A stretch of 64,000 nucleotides of DNA from positions 106,257,810 to 106,321,809 of the forward strand of contig CM070876.1 of assembly GCA_036365515.1 (NCBI GenBank). Reading direction: 5' to 3'. Made by a program: the position numbers and the translations under genes. Numbering within the stretch: position 1 is the stretch's first letter; each line of letters starts with the position of its first letter. Below, piece after piece: positions 51,328 to 62,913 of this stretch. The notes under the pieces are model-generated. The model saw only the letters and a program-made list of their open reading frames with translations. It was not told the origin of the DNA and did not search any database. Source of the stretch: Torymus aiolomorphi. Taxonomy: Eukaryota; Arthropoda; Insecta; Hymenoptera; Torymidae.

Positions 51328-51660
51328 GAGGTAGAAACATAATAAACAAAAAATTTTTTTTTTTTGGAGAAATGCGTTACATATGAAGAAAAAATTAAAA
51401 AATAAGGAAATAGTTGTAAATATAATAGAAGAAGCTTAAATGGATGATATATGTTTGTTTATATAAATAGATATGTGATTTATTTTGTTCAAATAGGGGG
51501 GTAAAGTTACACATAAAAAATTAAGTACAAAAAATAATATTGGATTATATAAGGTGCTGCAACAAGTAATTAATAGTATGATAGATGATTGTATATACGT
51601 TTATTTATGCCTGGACTTTTCTAGATCGAACAAAATCTCTTTAACCATTTAATTTTGTTT
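51328..51660 (+). other. 3' untranslated region of the LTR element
   Basis: AT-rich, no frame, leads to the polypurine tract. Confidence 0.6.
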
Positions 51661-51671
51661 GAGGGGGGCGA
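51661..51671 (+). promoter_or_regulatory. Polypurine tract
   Basis: GAGGGGGGCGA directly before the 3' LTR start, the expected position of the plus-strand primer. Confidence 0.85.
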
Positions 51672-51752
51672 TGTAACAGTCCAGTCCATGCACATATCAT
51701 GTGAGGGACATAACGCGCGAGTATGCGCGTAGAGTTTCGACATACATAAGAC

Positions 51753-51889
<137 letters not shown>

Positions 51890-52179
51890 GGAGAGCTGGC
51901 AATACCACTACTCCGCGTGAGAGCGTGAGTAGAGGGGAGCCCTGCGCGGCTTCTCTGCGGGCAGGTACACTTTTCGACTCTCTCTTCCCCTTTTCGCGAG
52001 CGAGCTACCGATGTACAGTGCGGGCTTGAAATAGGCATTCTGATTTCGGCAGTTCTAAAAGCCACACGTCTTCTCCCGCCGATACACAACGCAAGGCGTG
52101 TATCGAACGGAGAGTCAATCCCATCCCATCCTCGCTGAACAATCAGAAGGACATAACATAGAGCTGAAGAGCTCCGCCG

Positions 52180-52911
52180 CACACTGGGGCCGAAAGGTTC
52201 AAAACCACCTAGAGGTCATAATTCTCAACCGAATTTGAAATTTAAAAACAGGAACTTTTGTGACAAAATACCAAAGACCGCTACGGAGCCTAATTTTGAA
52301 AATATGAACCTATAAACCTAATTTATAACCTATAACCCCAAAATTTACACTTATGATTCCCAAAAATGCTATAAAACTTCAATTTATAAGTCCTTGACAC
52401 ATGCTCTCTTAACCTTGATTCATAAAATAGGTCTACTGATTAAGTCTTGGGCCATTCTGTCAGAAATAGTGTATATTTTTAGGATATACAATGTATGTGG
52501 TTTAAATAACATTTTTTAAATAACATTTTTCTCTTTTTTATTGCTGATTTTGGCCTCAGAAGCCACAAGGTGTAAGACCCCCTTAAGACTTATGAGGTTA
52601 GGGTTTATAGGTTTAGAGTTTATGAGTGCATGGCTTACTGGATCAAAGGTCAAGAGTTCACGAGTAAAGGGCTTACAAATTAAAGGTTTATCGTATTTTT
52701 GGGATTTGCAGGTCAAAAATTGAATTGATTGGTTGATGTGATAGGATTATATGACTCCTTAGATTTATAGGTTAATTTTTTGGAAAATCAGGCTTCGTAG
52801 GGCTCTTCGATATTTGATAACGAATATTCCTAAGGAAAAATTTTGAGATTCCGTTGAGAATTGCGACCTCTAGGTGGTTTTGAACCAAAAAATCCGTATG
52901 GCCCCAGTGTG
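52180..52911. mobile_element. Transib-type non-autonomous element (732 bp)
   Basis: Ends CACACTGGGGCC / GGCCCCAGTGTG with longer imperfect inverted repeats (GGTTCAAAACCACCTAGAGG inside both). Flanked by CGCCG on both sides (52175-52179 and 52912-52916); the uninterrupted 5' LTR has one CGCCG. A 5-bp CGNCG duplication and CAC-starting termini are the published hallmarks of Transib elements, relatives of the RAG1 recombinase. No transposase is encoded. The internal 52,440-52,588 part resembles the right end of the palindromic element at 12.78-12.89 kb. Confidence 0.8.
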
Positions 52912-53118
52912 CGCCGGTGCACAACGTAAGGCGTGTAGAGAACGGGCCTCACTCTATAAAAACCCAAAATTACTCTTTCATTCCGACCCACGCAGTTGAG
53001 TCCGCGACGTATGTCTGCAAGGCACAGACACGTTCAACGACAACTCGGTCCTACAAAAATCCTGACTTGACAGTTACTGACGGACCTGACGACGGACGAG
53101 ATAAAGTGACAGGTAACA

Positions 53119-53590
53119 CATCCTTGGAGTTCTTTCGAAGGGAAAGATTCTTCATAGAGGGAAGATAAAAGTGAGTTCTGTGTGTCTGTGGATGGTGATG
53201 AGATGGACAGGTTAGAATTTGAGTCGCTTTTGGAGGTGTTAGCAATTTTAGAAGGTGAGCGGTGTCGAGAGCGGGAGCGTGAGTGGGATCGGAATGGTGA
53301 CGGGGAGAGGGTGCTAGAATCGTCGAGGGTTTTGATCTTACTTTTCTTGCCCTTGTTTTTCTTCTTGTTCCTGCCTTTGCCATTTTTGGTTTCGACATTT
53401 TCTCAGTTTGGGTGAGAGGATCTGAAGGATCTCTCTTGTCCTTCAGGAAATGTCCCTTGTTGAGGTCTTCTATGACCTGGGGGATGACCCCTGGCAAGGG
53501 TACGAAGAGGACAGAAGCAGGAATTCGAATGACAGCTTTGGCAGGAGAGAGAGAGAGAGAGCGTGGCGGCCGGTGGCCGCCAAGGTTAGG
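53119..53590 (-). pseudogene. LINE ORF1 N-terminal part
   Basis: An open frame upstream of and including the TTG at 53497 reads RIPASVLFVPLPGVIPQVIE DLN-type sequence, then a basic Lys/Arg/Pro/His-rich stretch (KAGTRRKTRARKVRSKPS, then CPSHHHPQTHRTHF), to RKNSKD at 53122. There the LTR element is inserted; reading continues at 37907. The ORF1 start is not certain. Confidence 0.7.
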
Positions 53591-54079
53591 TTAGGTTGTA
53601 CCGACAGGCTTAAAACTAGTAGTTAGTAAACCAAATTGAGCAATAAATGTTAGTGGCAGAGAAGTGTTAAGCAGAAAAGTCTATGCAAAGCTGTAAATAA
53701 TAACACATCCTGTTAGAAGTCGCCTTTGAATAAGAATCTCGGAGAGAGCGTTGTTGGCGTAGTGCACTGGACCAGAGCTCGAGAGCCAATCGTCAGATGG
53801 CACTGTGTCTTACATGTGCGCGTGCGCGATACCAACGCGATTGGTTTGTTTACAGTCACGAGTGAGATTACAGCTAACTGAATTGCTTAAGTCAGATGGT
53901 AAAACGCACAAGGTGTGCGTCCCCTTAAGGGGATGCCGAAGTCAATGTATTTTAAATGGAGAGTGGAGCTGTATCGAGTATAACGCGTTTTTATTATATA
54001 AGTTAAAAAATTCTTATCTTTTGGGATTTTGGAGACTTGTGCGCGCTTTGGATATTAATGTTTTATTATTTCTCAAAAT
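53591..54079. other. Unassigned spacer
   Basis: Contains AGGTTAGGTTAGGTT (53584-53598). The 92-codon ORF at 53805-54083 is not recognised. No other feature. Confidence 0.4.
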
Positions 54080-54360
54080 CTGAGCTTTCGACTCAGTCGC
54101 CTACGCGATTCTCTGAAAATCGCTACATGAAGAGGGTGTTAATGGAAAAATTATAAAAGTCGTGCAAAATATGTACCAGAGAGCAACTATGAAGATTAAA
54201 CTGAATAGCAGTGACAAATCTGATAGTATCGATGTCTCGCAAGGGTGATTCCCTAAGCCCATTGATTTTCGCTATCCTTCTTCACGTAATTACCGATTTT
54301 TTCAAAGAAGATGGACACGGGAATGTAGAAGAATTAGCTGAAATGCCACAGATAGTGCCG
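54080..54360 (+). pseudogene. LINE RT fragment (palm)
   Basis: Reading with two small shifts gives AFDSVAYAIL, HEEGVNGKIIKVVQNMYQRA, TMKIKLNSSDKSDS, then VSQGDSLSPLIFAILLHVIT and DFFKEDGHGNVEELAE. These are RT motifs A to B of a non-LTR retrotransposon distinct from the 31.7-kb LINE. The YADD box is not reached. Confidence 0.75.
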
Positions 54361-54375
54361 TAGCTACTTCAGTTT

Positions 54376-54576
54376 CTAATCCGATTCAACTCTAATTAAG
54401 TAGCCCGAAGTAGAACGTGGTAGAGACAGCAAGCAGTCTTTTATAGAAATTTGTTTATATGTGTTCGATGTCCTCAGTATAGTCCAATCTTCAGATGCCC
54501 GAGCCATAAAGAACAGTGCTGGCAGTTGTAGCTTCGAGGAGCTTTCTTGCAGCATCCCAGCTTGTATTTTTGCCAA
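54376..54576 (-). pseudogene. LINE ORF2 C-terminal fragment
   Basis: 66 codons with ALFFMARASEDWTILRTSNT, then KDCLLSLPRSTSGYLIRVES. The L.LPR.TP.Y..R.E pattern is typical of the region after the RT thumb in LINE ORF2 proteins. It lies on the strand opposite to the adjacent RT fragment. Confidence 0.6.
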
Positions 54577-54989
54577 GTGAGAGAATTTGCCATATTGCTC
54601 CTAGCGCTGATTTACCTTTCGACAAAGCGTGATCTGATGCAGGTCTGAAAGACCCGGTAGATGAAAATGTAACTTCTAAATTCGTATAGCTTGTTACTAC
54701 TTAGAAGGCTAAGTTGTTGAATTTAACAGTCCTTAACTGGTTAGGCCGACCGTGCAGTCAGCCACATTTACTACTCCGTTACCGACCCAAAATTCTGCGC
54801 GACCCTTGCCGCTTTGCCATTACTGCCTTGCGAGGCAGTGGAATCGGGCTGCCCGCGAAATCAAAATTCACAGCGTTCGGAAAACAACAGTGGGGCATCG
54901 ATGAACGCGGTGTACGCTGCTCCAAAGTCAGCCATACACTAGCTACGTCGGCTTTCTCGGATCTGTCGTGCATAGGATTTTTGCCGATG

Positions 54990-55442
54990 ATTTTAAACGA
55001 GCAAAATACTTACGCGTTAGTCGATTCCGCAGCGAGCGATTGCTTTGTAAATAATAAATATTTAACACCGGATATTAAATTTGAAAAATTAAAGTGCATG
55101 ATACAAACGGTGTTTAAAAATAGTACGAGGTTTGTAAGAAACGCTTGCATATTTCCGCTTACGATAGACGGGCACACGAAAAAAACGAGGTTCCTCGCGT
55201 GCGACGAGTTAGGCACCAATGCGACGCTAGGTAGGATCTGGCTGAAAGCCAGAAAGGTAGTGCATGATCACGACCTCGATTGTTTGTATACAGGCCATAG
55301 CATGCGTCACTTTGTTTTTCTGACGTGCAATAATAACGCGATATCCGAGTTTATAGCGCCGCCAGATTTTTTCGCGAGTGTGCAGTGCAGCTTCCCGAAA
55401 GAATATCGGCGTGACTCGAAACCCTTCTTCGTAATTATTTAG
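54990..55442 (+). pseudogene. Gypsy protease region
   Basis: NEQNTYALVDSAASDCFVNN has the retropepsin position with D-S-A in place of D-S/T-G. It is followed by TRFVRNACIFPLTIDGHTKK and ACDELGTNATLGRIWLKA, corresponding to the flap and the ILG end. The ORF starts at 54714, but its first 90 codons are not recognisable. Confidence 0.65.
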
Positions 55443-56210
55443 ATGTATTCTTTCACGTTGGACCTCTGCGCCAAACCTCGTACGTTAAACATGGTATAGA
55501 ATTGACGAGCGATGTTCCGTTTCGTCTTTCGCTGGAACATTATTCCACGGAGAAAAAAAAAAGCAATCCACGAGCAGGTGAGGAAGATGTTGGCTGATCG
55601 ACTCACCGAACCCTCGTTCTCGCCTTATAGTTTGCCTATCATTATGGATCGGAAAAAGAACGAGTAATTTAGATTCGGCAATGATTTTTGACGTCTGAAT
55701 GCCATAACGAAAGATACGGCTCAGAATCTCCCGGTTATCCGCAAAGTCATAAAAGATATCAGTCCTGCAAAATGCAAGAAGTTTGTGTGGCTTTATGAAT
55801 AAGTTCCGCTCGTACTTGGATGATTTTGTCATTTATTCGAGCTCTTGGGAGGACAATCTTTAACATTTAAATAAAATCCTTGAGCGCTTACGTGTATACC
55901 AGCTTACGTGCTCAGCAAAAAAAAAAAACGATCTTTCGGGAAAGATGATTTGGAGTTTCTCGGTCAACAAATTACGAGTGAGGGAAACAGCGCGAAGCCT
56001 GAACACGTCCGTACTATAATAAATTCGCAAGCCCCTGGAAACCACCGAAAATAGCGTAAATTTCTCGGAACATGCGCGTAGCTTTGCTAATTCATACCCA
56101 AATTCTCGCTAATCGCTCAATTGCTCACGGCACTATTATCTTCAAAGCTTTCTTGGCGATGGACAGATAAAAGCTAGAGCGCATTCGAAGAGCTAAAGCG
56201 AGAATTTAGT
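55443..56210 (+). pseudogene. Gypsy RT remnants
   Basis: ELTSDVPFRLSLEHYSTEKK, then VRKMLADRLTEPSFSPYSLP and RLNAITKDTAQNLPVI (fingers), a deletion, and SYLDDFVIYSSSWEDNL (YLDD box, 55813-55860). It continues EFLGQQITSEGNSAKPEHVR. There are many stops, and the motif A and B regions are missing. Confidence 0.8.
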
Positions 56211-56579
56211 ATGCCACTTGCACTATGCCGACCAGACCCAGAAGAGCCATTTATTTTACAAACAGACGCGTACGCGACAGATATGGGCGCGGTTTTATAT
56301 CAGCTGGACGATGCGCGTAACCGCAGAATAATTTCTTATGGATCTGCTAAATTTACGAGAACGGAGCAACGTTATCACTCCAATGATGAAGAATGTCTCG
56401 TCGTGATTTGGGGTCTGCATAAATTCCGACACTACGTCGAAGACGGGAGGTTCACATTGCAAACCGATAACTGCGCTCTTACATGGCTCAACAGTATTAA
56501 TGATGGTAAGGGAAAGTTGCATCGATGGGCCATGTACTTGAGGAGCTTTAATTTCGCGGTAGAGCGTGGGGAAATATGA
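56211..56579 (+). pseudogene. Gypsy RNase H
   Basis: PLALCRPDPEEPFILQTDAY then ATDMGAVLYQ (first Asp), QRYHSNDEECLVVIWGLHKF (Glu) and RFTLQTDNCALTWLNSIND (Asp). 122 clean codons. The usual TDAS is TDAY here. Confidence 0.88.
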
Positions 56580-57140
56580 TGAGTGACCAGATGCGCATTC
56601 ACGTGATCCCGGCGCGGAAATATTTATTTATAACGTGGACGCGCTCGATGCTCTATTGCCTTCCGAACGAACTAAGACTTCACAATGTATCTATCTTGCG
56701 TCTACCCTTGTGCAAGATCAGCACGATCATATCATACAAGTGCAAGACTTTGCAGCCGTCTCAAACGCTGCAGAACAGCGATTGCTGGTATTATGTCCAT
56801 GAACACGGCATACCGCCGCGAATTTACGTACCTTCCCCGTGTCGCGAGGATATAATTTCATATTTTCATGATGACCCTCTTGCGTGTCATCCGGGCGCTG
56901 ATGGAACACTCCGAGCTATACGCGTAAATAATTTTTGTACGCGCATGCGCGATGACGTTCACCTCGCAGACGCTAACTGCGCGAGTTGTTTAACGATAAA
57001 GGCCGCTAAACCTATCGCGAGAGGCATGCAATAGCCTCACCAACTGAGCGCACTATGGCCCGTACCAGTGACCTTCGAGGGGAAAACGTTTTATCCTAGT
57101 CGCTCCTGATTTTGTGTCTCGGTGGGTAGAAGTGTTTGGG
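56576..57140 (+). pseudogene. Gypsy integrase N-terminal fragment
   Basis: PRIYVPSPCREDIISYFHDD, then PLACHPGADGTLRAIRVNNF and CASCLTIKAAK give the H-H-C-C zinc-binding domain (His in YFHDD and CHPG). After 57034 a frameshifted start of the core (APDFVSRWVEVFGVSS-like, about 57095-57150) is visible, then the element ends. Confidence 0.8.
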
Positions 57141-57378
57141 GTATCGAGCTTGGAAATAAACATAATTGATCCGATTTCAGAACACGAAGTGTTGCCCTGC
57201 TGGGCACTTAGGCCGCTAGAAAACCTTAGAATGGGTTGTTAGGTCTCGAAAATCGGGGAATATACTTTTATAATTTGATTTATATTTAATGGTTGAATTA
57301 AATATATTACCTTTTCCCTGGGGGTGATCTGTCGTAAATAATTAAGCTGATGATTAGTTGCTGCACTATTTATTGAAC

Positions 57379-57548
57379 ACTATGAGATTTATCAACTGAT
57401 GAGAATTTTTCCATCGGTCTTACAGTCTTATAAATTAAATTAAAATAATTAATATTTATAGCAGTCAGATTGCCCTTGTTTATAATCTATCCCGCAGAAT
57501 CTGAAATAAAAACTTAATTAAAACCTAGAAAAAAAACTATGAGATTTA
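57379..57548 (+). mobile_element. 144-bp element with 13-bp target duplications
   Basis: ACTATGAGATTTA occurs at 57379-57391 and 57536-57548, bracketing 57392-57535. The insert is homologous to both arms of the inverted insertion in PLE 2 (25870-25999 and 26104-26232) and ends in an A-rich tail (AAAACCTAGAAAAAA). The duplication length and tail indicate target-primed integration of a 5'-truncated retroelement. Confidence 0.85.
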
Positions 57549-58029
57549 CAAATATAAATAATTCTATTCGTAATGTATTTTCTAATTTATTCGTTGACTG
57601 AATGATATATGCGCGGGTAATTAGTACCGATAGTTTACTGATTTTATAGGCTCGTATTGGCCTGTACAAAATATTCGCTACTCCTTTTGTCGATTGGAGT
57701 GGTACGGAGCTCGTGTCTTTTTGCACGTTTACTGACGCGTGTGGCGTACGTCACCGTATTTATTACATGGTTAAATTGCGTTAAAGATGATCTTGGTGCT
57801 GAGTCAAGATTATCTTGTTAATCAAGTTTCATAAACAATTTTACGTAAAGTCTTTTGATTTGAAATTTGAAAAGTGCTGTGCCTACAAAAAAGCTTCAAC
57901 GAGCGTCTGCTTTCGCGAAGTCGGTAGCTCGCTATGTCACGCTGTTGCGTTGTTGAAATGCTGCGTCGTTTAAATTCGCAATCACAGAATATTGTGGGTC
58001 AGAAAATTACTGATGAGAAATATGCATGT
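57549..58029. other. Spacer, nothing recognised
   Basis: Mixed-composition DNA. No supported gene. Confidence 0.5.
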
Positions 58030-59418
58030 TAATATAATTTTAGAGATACGTCACAGACGTAACAGGGTAAATCGGAAGTATTACTGGCCACATATGTCCC
58101 AAGATGTGGCCATATACGTTGGCAAATTTAGCCAGTGCCAAATTTGCCAGCAGTGCTAAGTCGAGCAGCACGCTCCAGCAGGATTCATGAGATTCCTCAT
58201 CACAGAGCGTCCTTGGCAAGTCGTGGCCGGTGATATTATGGGATCACTCCCCCAAAACAACTCGCGGCCACGAATACATTCTCATATTCCAGGACCTGTC
58301 CACACACTGGATTGAAGTGATTCCGATCAAAAGGGCTTATAGCAAATCGGTGATAAAAGGACTCGACCAGCAGGTATGTCTGCGGTTCGGAGTCCTCGAG
58401 GTATTTCTCTCCGATAATTGGACAGAATTTAAGAATGCACCCATTGAAGCATTCTTAACTCTTTCCGTCACAGAAGCCGATATGTCGGCACCCAAAATTG
58501 TTTTATATTTCTCATAATTTTTTTCTATTAAAGCATATCCCTCATTTTTTTGCATTTTCTGTTAGATAAATACTTAAGCTTGAGAAATATAATAATACTT
58601 TTCGGATTTATAATTGTTTATAATTGTTATAAATAAATTTGAGACAAAAACATCATATTTTTGTATTTTGAATTCAGTTTGTGACTGAAAGGGTTAAAGG
58701 AGAGAGACGTACATCACAGGCATACACCACAATACCACCCTCAGCCGAACCTTGTCGAGCTTGTGAACCGAACGGTGAAGGCAATGATTATGTCTTACGC
58801 AGAGGAAAATCATCCTGGGATGAGAAACTTAACGAGCTGGCGTTCGCGTATAACACAGTTGAACACAGATCCACCAAAAAAAGCCCTGCCATGCTCAACT
58901 TTGGTCGTCAGCCTGAGCCGCCGAAGACACTGAGGCGGAAAGAAGACAGGCTAGTGGAAGAGCAAAGGCAGCAAGAGGCTCTAGACAACTGGGCGTCGCG
59001 CATGGATAGGCTTCACGAATTGCACGATCGGGCGGCGGCAGATACGCGATCGGAGCAGGCAAGACAAGCCAAATATGATGATGCTCATCGTCGACCTCCC
59101 GAATTCTGCCTAGGCGATCGTATATGGAAGGAGAATAAAGTACTGTCCTCAGCGACTGAGGAGATTTCTGCCAAGTTAGCCCCGAAGTACACGGCGCCGT
59201 ACACTATTGTGAACATTCTAGGCAATAATACCTATGAGATCCAAGATGCGGATGGTCGAACGATACGTCCAATCCATGCGCAACTGCTCAAGGGATACGT
59301 CACCGCAGAGGAGCCCGAAGACCGTTTTGACAAGAACTGTCCACAAGTAGCCTGGAGCTACCACCGAGGGACCCTTCAACGGAGCATACTGCACCAGAGG
59401 GTAACGCAGTTAGCCTGA
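58030..59418 (+). pseudogene. Gypsy integrase (15.3-kb element family), interrupted
   Basis: Related to the integrase at 17.8-19.3 kb. The WQVVAGDIMGSLP block keeps the first Asp (58220-58258). A frameshift leads to TRGHEYILIFQDLSTHWIEV and FLSDNWTEFKNAPIEAFL (second Asp; G changed to W). A 235-bp MITE interrupts at TTAA. Then come KERDVHHRHTPQYHPQPNLV and ELVNRTVKAMIMSYAEE (Glu). From about 58800 the frame is open to 59418 with NELAFAYNTVEHRSTKKSPA, then LAPKYTAPYTIVNILGNNTY, the SH3-like C-terminus. Confidence 0.88.
58459..58693. mobile_element. piggyBac-type MITE (235 bp) at TTAA
   Basis: Flanked by TTAA (58455-58458 and 58694-58697), with termini CTCTTTCCGTCACAG (left) and GTGACTGAAAGGG (right), imperfect inverted copies starting CYCTTT. 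TTAA duplication and CCCTTT-like ends are the piggyBac signature. Removing it restores the integrase frame (AFL then KERDVHH). AT-rich and non-coding inside. Confidence 0.85.
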
Positions 59419-60375
59419 GAAACAAACAGCCTTGGGCGACAGTTAAACAGCGTGGCACCCCTCGTAAAATCGCGCTATTAGTTAGGCTACAAAGGCGTGC
59501 GAGCGACGGTCGGCCTACGCGTGTGGCCGGTCCCACAGAGCCCAAGCGAGAGCCAGGGTGGTTAAAGGGCTCGAAGAAAAAGTCCACAGCTATTGACGCC
59601 GGGAAAATTAGCCCACGTCGAACCCGAGCGTCCAAGAAGCGCTACGTATGTCGTCCAAAAGGTGTCGTCCGTACTCACCTGTGTTTTGTTCTTATTTCCC
59701 AGTCCTCAATCTAACCCCTCCCCGGGATTAATCCCGGGATTAATTTGCTCGTTCCAGGTGATGAAGGGATTGATTCCAGACGTGGCGAAAGTGGCGAAGG
59801 TGGCGAAGCAGGTGATTAATGGGTTGATCCAATTTAACCCGACCCTGCCCTAATCAAATTTCTGAAGGAGTTTATGGAGGGCATTGACGCTGTAACCCTG
59901 GCACCACAGCCAGTAGTCAAGGAGCCCTCCACCGTCTCGATCGAGGAGAACCCGTCCTTCTCCCACATACCACCGCCTCCGCGGAAAAACGACTCCACCG
60001 GTAGTTTTCATATCCGAACAAAGCGACCGCGCGCTTTACCCTTCGAGCGCGCATAGTAATTTCAGCGATCCAATTTGTTGGAAAACGGAGTTCGCGCTTG
60101 GACTTCGCGTTGTTTTCGGGATTGCAGGTGATAATCCCCGGGCCACTCATTTTAGTCAGACACCCGCGGTGCCGTATTCTAGGGCATCGCTGGCCTGTGA
60201 CTTCTTGGAAATTTCCTCCAGAAGCTATCCCGTTAAAATATATATGCACAGAAGAGAATATTGATATAGTAAATTGCTGTCGAATTTTCGATCGAATGGT
60301 CACTTTACTAGGACAGAACTGCAAAATTGTCATGAGACGATTCCATTGGATTTTAAATTCTACAATATAGTTCAT
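59419..60375 (+). other. 3' region of the gypsy relic
   Basis: 59874-60056 encodes VTLAPQPVVKEPSTVSIEEN then a Pro/Arg-rich end. 60098-60370 is another short frame. They may be remains of a third ORF like that of the 15.3-kb element, but no similarity is evident. No LTR is seen. Confidence 0.35.
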
Positions 60376-62913
60376 TTTATTTATATCATAAATCTCGCAT
60401 ATAAATCTAATTACTTTTTTATCTTTATGCTAATGCGACTTAGATAATATTTTTTGATATTTTTGAACACATTGAAGTAAATGGTTTCCTATCCAAAGCC
60501 TATAAAAAAATTACGAAAAAAAATAAAATTTTTCTTGTCATTTTAATAATTGTAAGCCATTTCAGCAATATTATTTCAAATTTTTCCAAATTTTTGTTCC
60601 AAACTTTTTTTAGGTTCAGAATAATATGTAGAATTGAAAAATTAAAAAAAAATTGATTTTTTAATTATTAGTACGTGTAAGTCCGCCTTAAGTCATCTAT
60701 ACTATCCTGTATTTGCGTGTTGAGAGACTCTGGTGTCGAACAGGGAGGTCGAGAAATATTGCAACAACGATTACGGAACAACCAACGATGTGACGATGAC
60801 GCGGCTATTCGCCAATTACCCCTGGCGATTGTTACTTTTACGGAAACGACTCGATAGGACACGCATACAAAGGAACGATAATTACTGTCTAAGAATAATA
60901 GACAGTTAAGTGACAATTAAGTATATTAATTAAGATGGAGTCTCTCGCCGTTATCGAGGTTGCGAAGGTTCCCAAGCTCGATGGTTTGCTGTTCGTTTCA
61001 CTCCCAGCAGATCCGCTACCGGCTCAGCTGTAACAAAATAAAAGAAGAACCAAGTCACGAACTCGAGTTGCTGGAATCCCCAACGCAGCTTCGGGAACAA
61101 TCACAGAGAAATTCTGCATGGCTCGCAGCTTCCTGGTGACCAGAAACTCGTCCCGCATTCGCTCACGATACCTATTACTTATCCCGCAACCCGCGATGAC
61201 CTAGACACATAACAACTCCGACTGAAGTACCATTACTAACACCGTAACCCCCCTTCCCTTGCTTACAACCACTTACTCTACTTTCCTGGCTGAACGGCTA
61301 AGTCATGCAGAAGCTACTCTTAACCTCGAAAGCTGAATACCTGGAGGAGAGCAACTGCTTCGGCTGTTGGCTTACGATCAAGAGAGCGATCGTCTCCAGC
61401 TCCGCGACCCTCATCCTTTCCTGAAGTTTCGGTCCCCTTCGAGCAACACCGCTAATGACTAGCTCTAACCCCCACTCTAATGCCCATTTTATCCATATTA
61501 CATGACTCGCATGTAATTGGAGTCCTTATAGGCTCGTAGAAAAGCATGTGCGGAACCTTTATTACCCCCTATACTATGCGCGCCGCGCAGTGGCCCTGCT
61601 GCCACCATTCACTCCCGTTCTATCTCTCTTGCGCCGCTGGCTGTCTGGTAAATGACATCGTCTCTTCGCCGCTCCCAAAAGTTTGGGCTTTTTCTGACGA
61701 AGTCTTCACTCTTCGGTGTGCTTTTCTGTAGGTAGATGGCTCCGCTGGCTCTCAAGCTCTCTGCCTAAGGACCCGCGTTCTACACGGTGTTCTATCAGCC
61801 TGGAACTGCTTTTCCAAACACGACGTTAAGTTCATAACCTCAGAAGCCAGAGTAACCAGGAGCAATAGATCAGGTGGATCGCATGGCGATCTAGTTGTTC
61901 TCTACCGTCTTGACGTCGTGTCACACCAGCTTCATTGCAGTACAGCGGCAGCGTCATTCTTGGTTTTTATTTCATCGAGCAACCGGTGGTTCAACGGCTG
62001 GTTCTAAACTAAGCTGTTTACATTGACAATGCCGACGAGAAGCTCTCACAAACCCAGCAGACATGATAGACAAGGATATCACATAACCACTGCAAGACGT
62101 CTATTTATTTTTGGAGCGCCTACACACACACTCACGAGCGCTCACATTATGGTAAGCAGATACGTCGTCTGCAGAGAAGAGCAAACGCGGCCTCTTGCAC
62201 TGTACCCAACCTGCAACAAGCCACGCCACTCCAAGTGTGCTGGAAAAAAACGGGAGCTGAGTGCAATCTGTGTCGCCAGTTAACATCATTGGTAACCACA
62301 TCGCCGACACATACACCGCCGACATCAACACCACTGACCAAGGCGCCTATTAAACACCGTCGGTCAAGTGACCTTCGGCCAAGACACCTCCGGCAGCTAC
62401 ACGAACGGTAAAAATACCACAAGCTGCTTCCGTGCCGAAAACGGCACCGAAAAACTCACAGGTGAACACGCACGTGTCATTTTCAATGGCGCGACATCGA
62501 GTAGCGACGTCACATTCTCGCACGGCTCCCCACCACCGCGGTTCGGTCAGCTCATTAACGCCAGCAGATAAGCATACCTCGCCTATTGATAGTGCTCCCA
62601 TCTCGTCGCTCGACACAAGCGCAAACTCTGCTGTGCCGATAGTCAAAGCGCTAGGGGCCTTGTGTGACTTCGGGAGATGCTGGGCGGGTGATCTGGACGC
62701 AGGCGCGCGATTTATTGGCGAACAATGAAGTCGGGTAGACAACCAAGCAGGAACTACTGCAGTCGAAGGCAAGCACAGCTGTCAGAGAAGACTATTTGCG
62801 AACAAGCGCTTCCTATCAGGCAACACCTCCGCCGCTGGGAGACGTAAACCTTAAGGGAATTGCGAATATTATTATACCAGTGAGCAGTAGAGTTATTCTT
62901 TAAGCGTTTCGAC
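60376..62913. other. Unassigned region
   Basis: 60.4-60.66 kb is AT-rich. 60.9-62.8 kb is GC-balanced with short ORFs (for example 62023-62283 and 62432-62728, Ser/Thr/Pro-rich). The composition suggests coding decay, possibly a LINE ORF1, but I cannot name it. Confidence 0.35.

Larger units (their letters stand above)
54714..57140 (+). mobile_element. Degenerate gypsy pol (third family)
   Basis: Protease, RT, RNase H and integrase pieces in order on the plus strand. No LTRs were identified. It is cut off in the integrase core near 57140. Confidence 0.8.

Noticed and set aside
53584..53598. AGGTTAGGTTAGGTT, like the insect telomere repeat TTAGG
   Set aside because: Only three units; too short for telomeric DNA and common by chance in insect genomes.
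57392..57535. A further hammerhead at CTGATGAG (57395)
   Set aside because: The GAAA box and a pairing stem II are missing downstream.
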